This document shows, in pieces, positions 16,512 through 25,466 of a DNA stretch of 64,000 nucleotides. Below the pieces are notes generated by a model. It searched no databases. It was not told where the DNA came from and was given only the letters and a program-made list of their open reading frames with translations. Source of the DNA: Shewanella decolorationis S12 (GTDB taxonomy: Bacteria > Pseudomonadota > Gammaproteobacteria > Enterobacterales > Shewanellaceae). The translations under genes were made by a program, and so were the position numbers. The DNA lies in assembly GCF_000485795.1 (NCBI RefSeq), contig NZ_AXZL01000060.1:41587-105586 (forward strand), given 5' to 3'. The number at the start of each line of letters is the position of its first letter. Within the stretch, counting starts at the first letter, position 1.

Positions 16512-16574
16512 GGTGACTCCTTATGTTGGTTTTGAAGGAGTCACCCCCAACTGGGGAAAACTCCCCCAGTTGGG
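16512..16574 (-). promoter_or_regulatory. Two-stem leader, best example of the family
   Basis: Both stems are perfect. Upstream: CCCAACTGGGG 16546-16556 with CCCCAGTTGGG 16564-16574. Downstream: GGTGACTCCTT 16512-16522 with AAGGAGTCACC 16535-16545, an 11-bp stem with a 12-base loop. On the minus-strand transcript the last arm reads AAGGAGTCACC and ends one base before the ATG, burying the entire Shine-Dalgarno. Confidence 0.75.
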
Positions 16575-16877
16575 TGGTGAAAAGGCGAACCGCAAGGAAC
16601 GCATGGTTGAGCATGTAAAAACATGCAGGCTATTTGTTTAAGGAGGCTAGCTACCTCTTAGTACCACTGAGAATACTCAGCGGCGGGCTTCCTTTGAGCT
16701 CATGCTCTCCGGCGCAGATATCACTGAAACAGATCAGCAATATTTGATAGTCAGTGTAACCGTCTTATCCGGACAGGATAGTTAGAAAGATGCTCAATTC
16801 TTCCACCTAGCTGAAAGGCCATAACCTCACAAAGGATTAGGCTAGGGACTGATTATTGTCATATCAGGAGCAAACTT
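16575..16877. promoter_or_regulatory. Divergent promoter region between the recombination block and the DUF1845 gene
   Basis: About 300 bases without a gene, placed between divergent units, so it must hold two promoters. Short inverted repeats are visible (for example CTGAG-AATA-CTCAG near 16668-16681 and GAGCTCATGCTC near 16697). No clear sigma-70 pair stands out; in SXT/R391 transfer-related promoters are activated by SetCD, which need not have a good -35. Confidence 0.45.
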
Positions 16878-17480
16878 ATGGCCCAAGCAAAACCCAATTA
16901 CTCGAAACCCATCTTTGAACAATCATTCACAATTAATAGCTTACAGGCGCAACGTGTCGTTGACCGTGTTTTTAGACGGACGGTCAGTGCGCTTTACGGA
17001 ATCGATGTCATCCTACGCATCATTGGCGATGAGAACGAAATTGATGAAGTGGAACAGATCATTAGCCAGTTGATCGAAGATTGCGCTAAGGCAGTAGACA
17101 GCGAACAAGCTCGTTTGGACAAACTGATGGAGTCCAACGGCATCGATGAAGTACCTGACTACACCGACCCGATTACCTTCAACGCAAAAATCAGCTCGCC
17201 CCAGGTTGGCCAGTTTGTCGGCTTAGTTCGCAAACTCGATGCGTTGATGATCTCAATGGACACACTTTGGTTATCTAGCGTGCTTAGCAACAAACAACGT
17301 GTTGATGGCAACTACGCATGGCAACAGCGCATTATCAAACTGGCTAGGCGCATTATTGATATCGAAATTCGAGCACGAAAATCAGCCCAAGCTAAGGGTA
17401 AAGAAGCAGAAGTTGAGCAAGCGGTGCCTTCAACCGATGACGATATCACTGAAGAGGAAACAGATAACCCCGCCAACTAG
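16878..17480 (+). CDS. DUF1845 / AcaB-like protein
   Basis: 200 residues, helical, with a charged C-terminus (TDDDITEEETDN). It belongs by appearance to the DUF1845 group that includes AcaB of IncC plasmids, a transcription activator; SXT/R391 elements carry a homologue at this position, next to the traN hotspot. GGAG precedes the ATG by about 8 bases. It is the only plus-strand backbone gene in the left half and ends at a strong terminator. The regulator role is by analogy only. Confidence 0.7.
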   Translation: MAQAKPNYSKPIFEQSFTINSLQAQRVVDRVFRRTVSALYGIDVILRIIGDENEIDEVEQIISQLIEDCAKAVDSEQARLDKLMESNGIDEVPDYTDPITFNAKISSPQVGQFVGLVRKLDALMISMDTLWLSSVLSNKQRVDGNYAWQQRIIKLARRIIDIEIRARKSAQAKGKEAEVEQAVPSTDDDITEEETDNPAN

Positions 17481-17502
17481 CCAACTAGGCTCCCCTCAAC
17501 CA

Positions 17503-17524
17503 GCCCCTCTCGAAGGGGCTTTTT
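17503..17524 (+). terminator. Terminator after the DUF1845 gene
   Basis: GCCCCTCTCGAAGGGGC stem-loop followed by five Ts, 23 bases past the stop codon. Confidence 0.9.
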
Positions 17525-17565
17525 CAATTCAGATAGTATCCCAAAACTCTCTGTTACTTCTCAAG

Positions 17566-17626
17566 TGTAATTACAGTTGACTTAAAATGTAATGATCATT
17601 ACTATAATTGTAAGTAACATTACTTA
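17566..17626 (+). promoter_or_regulatory. Promoter with three palindromic operators for the two-gene cassette
   Basis: A -35 TTGACT (17577-17582) and -10 candidates TACTAT (17600-17605, spacing 17) or TATAAT (17603-17608). Palindromes overlap it: TGTAATTACA (17566-17575), GTAATGATCATTAC (17589-17602, between -35 and -10) and TAAGTAACATTACTTA (17611-17626). All share GTAA...TTAC arms, so one dimeric repressor could bind all three. The ribbon-helix-helix-like start of the next gene makes autoregulation likely. Confidence 0.68.
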
Positions 17627-17638
17627 TGAGTGTCAGCA

Positions 17639-18412
17639 ATGCAAATTGAACTATCGCAAGAAACTTACCTTCGCCTTGGTAAACACGTAATAGGATTTGA
17701 GACACCGGATAACGTGATCTGTAGGCTTCTTGATTTCTATGAATCCAGAACGGTGACTGAAAAACCAGAATTAGTATTTATTCCAAGTGAAGATGAATTT
17801 AGGCAATGCTTGATAAATCAAAAGCAAGCTTGGAAGGTTTTTCAATATGCTGATGGCCGAGTCTCAACTGAAGAATGGTCTGCTCAACAATTTGGAGAGC
17901 ATTCGAACCTTAAATCCAATATTTGGTCTGGAGCCTTGAGAGGCTGGAAAAATAAAGGAATCGTTAGATTAACATTAACAACAGAAAAGCCTGATATTGA
18001 AGCTTTTAGATTGTTAAAACATGAAGGGGAAGTAGATATGGTAGAGCTACGCGTTGGAAAATTAGTTAAAGAACACATTGATGCCATTATCGGGTTTTGC
18101 AGTCAAACAGCTGATCATTTGGAGTTATTGAAAAACCTTGACTGGTGCAAAGAACACTTTGGTATATCTTTTCCGTTGATCATGATTTCAACGGAAGCGT
18201 CCAAAAATTATCATGAACGGTATTGGGTCAAAGAGTATTCAATTAATGGTCAATCATACCGTTTCTGTAGTCAGTTTGGAGGCAGTAACGCTGTAGGGAC
18301 TAAAACGTTGTCTGAATACCATGGTGAGAAATTTCTAGCTTACTTAAAAAGTTTTAAATTACTAAAGCCAGCTTATACGGATCAGAAAATTCGTTTTATT
18401 GTAAAAAGTTAA
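17639..18412 (+). CDS. Cargo protein with a predicted ribbon-helix-helix N-terminus
   Basis: 257 residues from the ATG at 17639 (a GTG nine bases earlier is possible). The first 35 residues (MQIELSQETYLRLGKHVIGF, then a helix) look like a ribbon-helix-helix DNA-binding domain. The next part (about 60-115) resembles a fold with SNIWSGALRGWKNKG that I cannot name. The remainder (about 130-257) has ICFCSQTADHLELL-like helices and is unassigned. It is the first gene of an AT-rich two-gene cassette in the traN hotspot, controlled by palindromes it probably binds. It could be an antitoxin-type regulator or an effector with a DNA-binding head; not decided. Confidence 0.7.
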   Translation: MQIELSQETYLRLGKHVIGFETPDNVICRLLDFYESRTVTEKPELVFIPSEDEFRQCLINQKQAWKVFQYADGRVSTEEWSAQQFGEHSNLKSNIWSGALRGWKNKGIVRLTLTTEKPDIEAFRLLKHEGEVDMVELRVGKLVKEHIDAIIGFCSQTADHLELLKNLDWCKEHFGISFPLIMISTEASKNYHERYWVKEYSINGQSYRFCSQFGGSNAVGTKTLSEYHGEKFLAYLKSFKLLKPAYTDQKIRFIVKS

Positions 18413-18421
18413 GAGGCATTT

Positions 18422-18949
18422 ATGAATGCGTTTGAAGCAATGAGCGAGCTAGCTTCACAAGAAAAATGGTGCTGGAATTTAAACTGTACTACCTGTGGTC
18501 AACTTCATTTTCGATTTGGTCTAGTTGAACTAACTCAAGGAAAACACCCTTTTGATCATAATTGGGTGGTGAAAAGAGCACAATCAAATTATTCAGTTAA
18601 AATTGGGCAATTTCCCTATACTTTTACTCCAGAACAACAGCGTAAAATAGTTGATATCTGCATAACTGCCGACCTAGTAAAGATTTCAAAAAACTGCGTA
18701 TTTCCTGATTGGCTTGGCTATCTTGGTCTAGTATTAACATTTACAAAAAGTGACCCTTTGCTATACAAGAAGCTTTGCACAGTCTGGTCAAGTCAACTAG
18801 CAAGAATGGTTCGTACGGATTCAATTATTTATAAAAAGCTTAACGATGCAGCATTAGGAGTTTCCGTTTTAGACAACAAAGATCTAGAGCATTGTGAGAA
18901 TAACATCATTTCTCAACATAAATATTTTGCTAGGGATTCTAGTCGCTGA
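18422..18949 (+). CDS. Hypothetical second gene of the traN-hotspot cassette
   Basis: 175 residues starting 10 bases after the first gene, with GAGG upstream. A CTTCGQLHFRFG motif (about residues 22-33) suggests a small metal or redox site, with HPFDHNW nearby. No signal peptide or membrane segment. No family recognised. Low GC and codon use unlike the tra genes mark both cassette genes as acquired. It faces traN across a 160-base gap without a clear terminator. Confidence 0.7.
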   Translation: MNAFEAMSELASQEKWCWNLNCTTCGQLHFRFGLVELTQGKHPFDHNWVVKRAQSNYSVKIGQFPYTFTPEQQRKIVDICITADLVKISKNCVFPDWLGYLGLVLTFTKSDPLLYKKLCTVWSSQLARMVRTDSIIYKKLNDAALGVSVLDNKDLEHCENNIISQHKYFARDSSR

Positions 18950-19111
18950 TATTTGCACTTAAAAAATCATATCCGCATCAAGTATTGAAACATCCTAGAA
19001 GAAAAGTCATAGCAACCACAAAGTGCTAAAATGGTTACCTTAAGGCGCATTATGCTCATTAAAGTAACCAACATGGAACATTGTTGACGCAGCTATTTTA
19101 GAAGGACGTGC

Positions 19112-22100
19112 TCAATTATTCCCTGAGATTTCTTCCGTCGCCTCCTGACGCAGTTTCTGTACATCCATTCCGTTTAGCCGTTCAATGGCTCTATCTGCGG
19201 CACTTTGACGGTTTCCATCAACGTTTAGCGTACTTCCTGAGCCTGTGAGTCGTTCCAGATCCAGTGACGGTACTTCGGGTAGGTTGCCTGTTATCGATAA
19301 GATACCTATCCATTCATCCAGATTGACTTGGCTCCAATCTACCTGGTTTAACTGACTCGCGGTCAAACCTTCACAGTTTGGTGACTTGGCACTGCCCCAA
19401 CCAAAGCCCAATTGAGGACGTACTTGTTCTTGAATGATCCGTGAAAGTGGCGAAGTAAAGCAGCAATATGACTGCCGCTTTTCAACACAGGCACCTAAGA
19501 ACTTAGACTTGCAATAAGAGCCTACATAGTGGCAACTCTTCAATACCCGCTTGGCGTTCATCTCAAACTCACTCTGCTCACATTTCCAGATAAGCTGAAT
19601 GAGGATCATGGTGACTGAATAAATCATGTAGGCCGTCATAACCGTACTCAGAACAGCGCCCGCAGCGCCCCCTAGGGCAAAGTTGCCGCCAGAAACGACA
19701 CCATCAGCTCCAACCGCACCACCAACGTTACTAAACAGTGCCGATTGCGCCCCCGAACCAAAGGTAGTGCCTACCCATTCAGCCGTTTTGTTAGTTAGCA
19801 CCTGCATGAAGCCTGTCGCAGCTTGCTCCGCTCCCGCGCCAGCAGCCGTTGATGGTCCAGCCCCCATGAGAGAGTCCCATGCAGACACAAAAGGCTCTTT
19901 AACCGCACTCCAGGTACTCGTTATCGGTTCCCTAAGCGTATTCCACGAACCATAGATTGCCGAAGACGGATTCATGGCCATGACTGCCGTATCAAGTTTG
20001 TTAACCGCCACTATCATCGTGATGTAGTCCGATAACGACACGCCACTTGGCTTTTCACAGCAATCTACTATGCCGCCAACGGCTTTTTTACACTGGCCAG
20101 CATTACCTTTAAAGACCGTACACTCGACATTGTCTTGGCCATCAGCTCCCGTGCATGACATATCATTGGTCATAAACTGCGCCGCATTAAGCATCGCTGC
20201 GGCTTCTGCAAAATTAGCCTGCTTGATTGACTCTGGCTCTAAACAATCTGTGCCCATACAGCGAACTGGCCCCTCACAGTTGTATTGAGTTTCCATTCGT
20301 GCATTTTGCACTTCAACGTTTTGTCCGCAGTCATACACCAAATTTTGGATATAACAGAAGCCTTCATGACCAGCCCCGCCTTCAGTGCATTCGGTTCTGA
20401 CATACTGACAGGCCGGGTTTTGCTCTAGCGCGGCACACGTATTGGTGGTCGTGTTTTGTCCGTTATTGACGATGGTTTGTGTATTACCATTGGCATCTAC
20501 CCAGCTATCTGAGCTGCCCATGTTGAACTCTGGATGAGAAGTCGAAGCATTGTAGGTCGCTCTTGCCCTCCAGCATGAGAGCCCTAATCCATCAGAGCTG
20601 CCGCGACTGGTTAAATGAGCAGGAGACGAAACAACCGCCGGATAAAGGCTTCCAAGATTGGCCAACTCGCCACTACCAACCGTTAACCCTTCAATTCGTT
20701 TTGTGCCCGTATCCAAACACTGCCACTGCACCGCAGTGAACTGATCCGTTTGCATCAAGCATTGGTCTATGCCCGGATCACTTGATTGATGAACAACGTC
20801 CTGTTCTAAGTACTTGCCGGAGAAGGTCAATGAAGCGCTCAGTTTCGCAGGAGCCAAGCACTTCTGAACTTCTCGGCTGCAAGTATCGAAATCGACTTTG
20901 TTCCAGCCGGACTCGCATCTGGAACGAGTGATTTCCTGAGGTTCATGCCACGAAATAATCGACCCATTAACGACCTTGCACAATGAGCCAACCAAGGTTC
21001 CTTTTGGACAGGTCATTTCAGGGTACTTAATCGACGGTTTCGTCTCAGTCACCGTTTCCTTATTGCCCGTCAGTGAGAGTGTCGTTTTCCAACCATTTGC
21101 CTTGGATGGCGACTCGGTGACTTTTATCTCAGTATTTTGATTATCAAAAATCCTCAGCGTCGCGTTTCCAGTTTGCATAGTACTGCTGTGCTGTGGAACA
21201 AAACTGAGCGTTTCGGAGCTAAAGCAACCACGCTCAATGGACCAGCTTTGTTGATGGGTTTCAGCGGATACACGTCGCTCTAACTGACACTGAGTAAGCG
21301 TGCTGATCTTCTCGCACACCTGGTAATCCGGTACATGCTTGGTTTCAGTAAATGGCGTAATCGTCTGAGTAGACTCACAGGCCTCAAAACTACTCGGCAT
21401 AAGATTGGATACCACACACTTTGGATCGCTGGTTTGCAATCCACAGTCATAGGTATCGGTAAAACGAATACATTCATCTTTATCATTGGTTTCGGCACAT
21501 TCTGACGACATGAATCCACAGGAAGGATTCGTTTCAAGCACTTGGCAGGCCTGATTTTCAATCCCTTTATAGCTTTCGTCATCCACACTAACTTGTACAC
21601 GCCGACACAAAGGCGATATGCCAGCCACAGGGCTAGGGGCAAAGTAGGATTCACAGACTGAAACACCATTGACCACCGTACATCCGTTGGTTGAAGAAGG
21701 CTGATCCGTGCATTGAATGCTGTAGTCTGAAAACTTCGTCGGGATATCCGCTGCTTGTTCGATACAGGACTCTGGTGACCAACTATCATTCATCACCACC
21801 TTGGTTGGATCAAAGCGCACCTTGATGCGTGCATAGCCCTCACCACTACCCGTTACCGATACGCGAATTTTTACCGGCACTTCTAAACCGGGCTCTACCG
21901 CTTTTAGCTTGGCGGTGAGGTCAGTATTAGGATTGCGTTCCCAACTGGTACTGAGCTCGCAGCGACCTGCCGTTTCTGGTGGAAAGTTATTGTTCGGCCC
22001 AGACCAGACTTTCTGATCGCCAAGCCACACCTGCATGTAGTCATCCCATTTGGCGTACTCAAGAACGGCTGAGGTAATCGCATCGGGGTTCACGACTTTG

Positions 22101-22804
22101 AGTGTGATGGCCTGTTCAAACACTTTACAACGGCCACTCCAGTAGTTGTCGCCTATTCGTCCAATCCAAACTTCAAGACATCCCTCACCACAAGAGCGAA
22201 GGTTCATTGGTCCTGAAACATGCTCAATAATGCCTGCCGTGTAATCGTGAGTAATAGTGCAGCTGTTAACCGCTGTATTGAGCCTGTCGCATTGCTGGTA
22301 ATTTGGGCTACCTTCACCTTGAGACTCACAGCCTGGGAAGCTTTGGGTTAATAGATTGGGGTCAGTTTGAACCGCATCAGTTAATGCCCAAAGCGGATCA
22401 TTGACCATATCTGGCCGAGACCTGTCTTTGATTTGCTGTAGCGAGCGAAACGCCTCACCCGTAGCGCTACTTTCGGATGCCATGCTCTCTTGGCGCTGCG
22501 TCCCCAATTGATTCATGCTGGCATCAGAGCCATAAACGCCCGTTAAGACATCCAATGAGCCTTGATCCATACCAGGGAAAAGCTCTTGCAAGTTAATCGT
22601 CTCATTACCACTTCCAGTCGGCACCGACAATGTATTGCCATTGAGTGCGGGCATCGTCCAGTTTTGCAGTAATTGCTTACCTTCTTGTTGTCCGCTTAGG
22701 CCGGATTGGCGCTGCACATCAGCGGCCACACCATGTAAGGGCAAGCACGCCATAGTGATTGATAAAACACCCGCTAAAACTCGGGTAAAAAGTGTTGGTT
22801 TCAT
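19112..22804 (-). CDS. traN: TraN, mating-pair stabilisation outer-membrane adhesin
   Basis: 1230 residues, long compared with the 602 of F TraN but normal for SXT-type. Signal peptide at residues 1-28 (ending HGVAAD). Very cysteine-rich throughout (pairs such as CEGPVRCMGTDC near 840), expected of a disulfide-bonded surface protein that contacts the recipient. A glycine/alanine-rich hydrophobic segment lies at about 1020-1090. GGGAGG precedes the ATG. Last gene of the traC-to-traN run, bordering the hotspot cassette. Confidence 0.93.
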   Translation of the reverse strand: MKPTLFTRVLAGVLSITMACLPLHGVAADVQRQSGLSGQQEGKQLLQNWTMPALNGNTLSVPTGSGNETINLQELFPGMDQGSLDVLTGVYGSDASMNQLGTQRQESMASESSATGEAFRSLQQIKDRSRPDMVNDPLWALTDAVQTDPNLLTQSFPGCESQGEGSPNYQQCDRLNTAVNSCTITHDYTAGIIEHVSGPMNLRSCGEGCLEVWIGRIGDNYWSGRCKVFEQAITLKVVNPDAITSAVLEYAKWDDYMQVWLGDQKVWSGPNNNFPPETAGRCELSTSWERNPNTDLTAKLKAVEPGLEVPVKIRVSVTGSGEGYARIKVRFDPTKVVMNDSWSPESCIEQAADIPTKFSDYSIQCTDQPSSTNGCTVVNGVSVCESYFAPSPVAGISPLCRRVQVSVDDESYKGIENQACQVLETNPSCGFMSSECAETNDKDECIRFTDTYDCGLQTSDPKCVVSNLMPSSFEACESTQTITPFTETKHVPDYQVCEKISTLTQCQLERRVSAETHQQSWSIERGCFSSETLSFVPQHSSTMQTGNATLRIFDNQNTEIKVTESPSKANGWKTTLSLTGNKETVTETKPSIKYPEMTCPKGTLVGSLCKVVNGSIISWHEPQEITRSRCESGWNKVDFDTCSREVQKCLAPAKLSASLTFSGKYLEQDVVHQSSDPGIDQCLMQTDQFTAVQWQCLDTGTKRIEGLTVGSGELANLGSLYPAVVSSPAHLTSRGSSDGLGLSCWRARATYNASTSHPEFNMGSSDSWVDANGNTQTIVNNGQNTTTNTCAALEQNPACQYVRTECTEGGAGHEGFCYIQNLVYDCGQNVEVQNARMETQYNCEGPVRCMGTDCLEPESIKQANFAEAAAMLNAAQFMTNDMSCTGADGQDNVECTVFKGNAGQCKKAVGGIVDCCEKPSGVSLSDYITMIVAVNKLDTAVMAMNPSSAIYGSWNTLREPITSTWSAVKEPFVSAWDSLMGAGPSTAAGAGAEQAATGFMQVLTNKTAEWVGTTFGSGAQSALFSNVGGAVGADGVVSGGNFALGGAAGAVLSTVMTAYMIYSVTMILIQLIWKCEQSEFEMNAKRVLKSCHYVGSYCKSKFLGACVEKRQSYCCFTSPLSRIIQEQVRPQLGFGWGSAKSPNCEGLTASQLNQVDWSQVNLDEWIGILSITGNLPEVPSLDLERLTGSGSTLNVDGNRQSAADRAIERLNGMDVQKLRQEATEEISGNN

Positions 22805-22806
22805 AG

Positions 22807-23835
22807 TTAACCTCCCGAGTTACAGCAGTCTTGCCAGCGCCACAAAATGTAGAGCGCATCTTCACCGGCACCGGGGATCGTTCGCCACTCTCCCCATTTC
22901 ATGGTGCTTTCACCGATGACATGTGCACTTTCAGTTTCCGGTACAGGGAAGAACATACTCATCTTGTATTGGGATTTCGGCAGCATGGGTTCGATAACAG
23001 GTCGGCATAGCGCACTGTTCCCCATTGTTCGCCTTGCAAGACCACGCCTGTGTTGAGCCGCGATTGCACGCGCCGCTAAATGGCTGGTGTTTTCTGCTAA
23101 TGAGCCAAAGGCTAAGGTGTGGCCAGATAACGGGTAGAGATGGCCCCAACTGCCAGCACACCAAAACAACTGATCGATGGGTTTACCAAGCGTTGATGAG
23201 GCAGCGTCAGCGGTACAAGCAGATATAGCCAATGGATTGGCAACGGCAGCAGCTTCAGGCTGAGTAAAAAAGGCCAGTTCATCGTTCATCCATGTGGGGT
23301 CCAATTCGGACAAATACATCAAGTCAAAGTCCATGTAACCATCGGCATTGCAATTGCCATCCATGAACAAATCGAGCATGACCAAAAGCGGAAAGGCGTA
23401 ATAATGGTAATGGTAGAAAGCGAGATCACCGGTATCGTATTCACCCTCGCCATGACCACCTTGCAGTCGCCTATCACCTAACGGTAAACGAATCCCTCCC
23501 AGGGAAGGCGAGCAACCCGGCGTTCTGACCAGTTCAATCAAACGCGCTGGCTCCCACATGCTGGTAACAATACCTGGCCTTGGCACGCCTAAGTTATCTT
23601 CACATAAGCAAAATGACTTGTTTGATGCGCCGCTTGGGACACTGCCAGAGCCAAGAGGAAGACCCGCAACTCGGATAGGAAAAATGCATGACCAGCAAAC
23701 ATCCGTCAGCAACTTACCCGACAATAAACCCGCGTCTGGGCAGGTCAGTTCGGCTTTTGCAGGAATAGATGCGCCAAGGACAAACATGACAACGAGAGTC
23801 CGCAACAGACGATACGTATTATTGAGCTTTTTCAT
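22807..23835 (-). CDS. traU: TraU, F-type pilus assembly protein
   Basis: 342 residues from the ATG at 23835 with GGAG upstream; it overlaps the traW stop by 17 bases. Signal peptide ends near AKAEL (about residue 30). Cysteines are frequent (TCPDAGLLSGKLLTDVCWSC), and the conserved GRLDLFMDGNCNADGY-like region (LDLFMDGNC) is typical of TraU. Periplasmic component of the F-type secretion apparatus, needed for DNA transfer more than pilus formation. Confidence 0.94.
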   Translation of the reverse strand: MKKLNNTYRLLRTLVVMFVLGASIPAKAELTCPDAGLLSGKLLTDVCWSCIFPIRVAGLPLGSGSVPSGASNKSFCLCEDNLGVPRPGIVTSMWEPARLIELVRTPGCSPSLGGIRLPLGDRRLQGGHGEGEYDTGDLAFYHYHYYAFPLLVMLDLFMDGNCNADGYMDFDLMYLSELDPTWMNDELAFFTQPEAAAVANPLAISACTADAASSTLGKPIDQLFWCAGSWGHLYPLSGHTLAFGSLAENTSHLAARAIAAQHRRGLARRTMGNSALCRPVIEPMLPKSQYKMSMFFPVPETESAHVIGESTMKWGEWRTIPGAGEDALYILWRWQDCCNSGG

Positions 23836-24946
23836 GAACAAGCTCCTTTACTGGAATTTCTTCTATTTCAAACGCGAGCCCCTTTGCTTGAACAAACGAT
23901 GGGGTGACTTGCAGATCAAAGCGCTGCTTTAGCGAGGCATTGAGAAGGTAAACCGGACTATCCAATGTCTTTTCGAGTGCATTGAGGCGATTCCAGCCTT
24001 GGGCACGGTCGAGCTGCGTGGTGATAAGCGTAATGCGGCGCAGTGTCCTATCTTGCGTCTCAAGCCAATGCGCTACTGCGTCCACTTCTTCAGCGTTCGA
24101 CGCATTAAACACCACAAGCTGCTGAGTAAACGGCAAGGCTTTTAGCGGGTTAATACGCGTTCCTGCTGGGATCAATGTTCGGCCATTGGCATCCAATAGT
24201 GACCGCTGCATGACGATGGTTGGATCAACCATTCTTATCCGATACTGCGTGGCTTTGGGTAACTCAGTGAAAGTTTGGCGAGACCAGAATCGCTCAATGG
24301 CTTTTTTCTTTAACGCGCCCAAGTCAATCGACTGTAAACGCTGCATCGCCACTTGCATCAAATCCGGTTCTAAAATGGAATGAATCGGACCACGTTGACC
24401 CAATGAACCGGTATTGCCTGTTTCAATTTGACGCTGCAACCAGTCCTTGCTGTAAACCCCTAGTGCACTTGCAGTCACCTTGTCATCTTCTATGCGGAAA
24501 ATGGCAGGCACGCTAGTCACCCGCCAGTGCACAAAGGCTTTCGGGTCGATTCGAACCTGAGGAACAGGATCAAGCCCCGTCATCAGGGTATGCCAATCAC
24601 GGATAGCTGCCCCCAAGGTCTTTCCTTCAGGAATTCCCCGAAACAACACAATAGCGCCGGTAGAACTGGCCTCTTTAAATAGCTGCTTCAGTGAGGAATC
24701 TCCCAGTGAGGACGACGCAAATATCAACCATTCATCGTCGTGTTTGAGCGACTCAGGTTGTTCAATCGGTGAAAAAGGCTCGATAAATTCAGATGAACCA
24801 TCCACAGCACTTTGTAAAATGTTGCGGCTCATTTCGACGATCTTTTTGTCCTCGTCAGACAACGGATAAGGCTCTTGTGCCCAGGACACTTGCACCCAAG
24901 CCAATGGAGCAACCAACAAAAATAAGAGGCATAGTCTTCTCATCAT
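23819..24946 (-). CDS. traW: TraW with N-terminal TrbC-like domain (fusion)
   Basis: 375 residues from the ATG at 24946, which has GGAGG upstream; the longer frame would overlap trhF. After a signal peptide (RLCLLFLLVAPLAWVQVSWA) the region about 50-190 (WLIFASSSLGDSSLKQLF) is TrbC-like, and the C-terminal region about 215-370 (PTIVMQRSLLDANGRTLIPA) is TraW. In plasmid F these are separate genes. Both act in the periplasm in pilus assembly, so the fusion fixes their ratio. Overlaps traU. Confidence 0.9.
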   Translation of the reverse strand: MMRRLCLLFLLVAPLAWVQVSWAQEPYPLSDEDKKIVEMSRNILQSAVDGSSEFIEPFSPIEQPESLKHDDEWLIFASSSLGDSSLKQLFKEASSTGAIVLFRGIPEGKTLGAAIRDWHTLMTGLDPVPQVRIDPKAFVHWRVTSVPAIFRIEDDKVTASALGVYSKDWLQRQIETGNTGSLGQRGPIHSILEPDLMQVAMQRLQSIDLGALKKKAIERFWSRQTFTELPKATQYRIRMVDPTIVMQRSLLDANGRTLIPAGTRINPLKALPFTQQLVVFNASNAEEVDAVAHWLETQDRTLRRITLITTQLDRAQGWNRLNALEKTLDSPVYLLNASLKQRFDLQVTPSFVQAKGLAFEIEEIPVKELVHEKAQ

Positions 24947-24953
24947 CCACCTC

Positions 24954-25466
24954 CTACCAAAGCGGCCAAGCGCGACCGACAATCTGCTCGCGCTTAACGG
25001 CATTCCAATAACGGGAGTCGAAACTCGTTGCGGCCTCACCAGAAAACCAATACTCGTTTTCTTGCAGCGTCAATGAGCGGCTAAATTCTGTTTCAGCCAC
25101 ACCAAGACGCTGGGCTAATGCCATGCCGGTAGAGACTTCAGCACCGTTCACCAGCACATGCTCAGGCGTCACATTGACTTCATCCCCTGGCATCCCTGTT
25201 AGGCGTTTCAGCATCCGAGTACCGTCGTTATATAACGGAGCGAGTCCTTTTGAGTGGAAGGCATACAAACCATCCTTAACGGGCTCTTTATTCCATAAGT
25301 CAATCAGATACACCGTGGTATCAGGCAGACAGCGCTCTTGCTGGGTATCAATACCTATTCGGTAGCGCATCAGGGCGTAGGTGCCTACCAAGGCCATGAT
25401 TAACGCAAGAACGGTCAACCGAATGAGATATGGCCGCCAAGGCATTCTTTTACGGAGTATCTGCAT
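24954..25466 (-). CDS. trhF: TrhF, S26-type signal-peptidase-like protease
   Basis: 170 residues: one transmembrane helix (about 12-32), then an S26 (TraF/LepB-like) catalytic domain. The Lys-bearing motif MLKRLTGMPGDEV (about 82-94) is clear. At the nucleophile position the sequence reads RCLPD (about 44-48), with Cys where Ser is usual, so activity may be unusual or lost; I am not sure whether this is normal for TrhF. TrhF proteins process conjugation substrates such as the prepilin. Starts within the preceding gene (17-base overlap). Confidence 0.85.
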   Translation of the reverse strand: MQILRKRMPWRPYLIRLTVLALIMALVGTYALMRYRIGIDTQQERCLPDTTVYLIDLWNKEPVKDGLYAFHSKGLAPLYNDGTRMLKRLTGMPGDEVNVTPEHVLVNGAEVSTGMALAQRLGVAETEFSRSLTLQENEYWFSGEAATSFDSRYWNAVKREQIVGRAWPLW

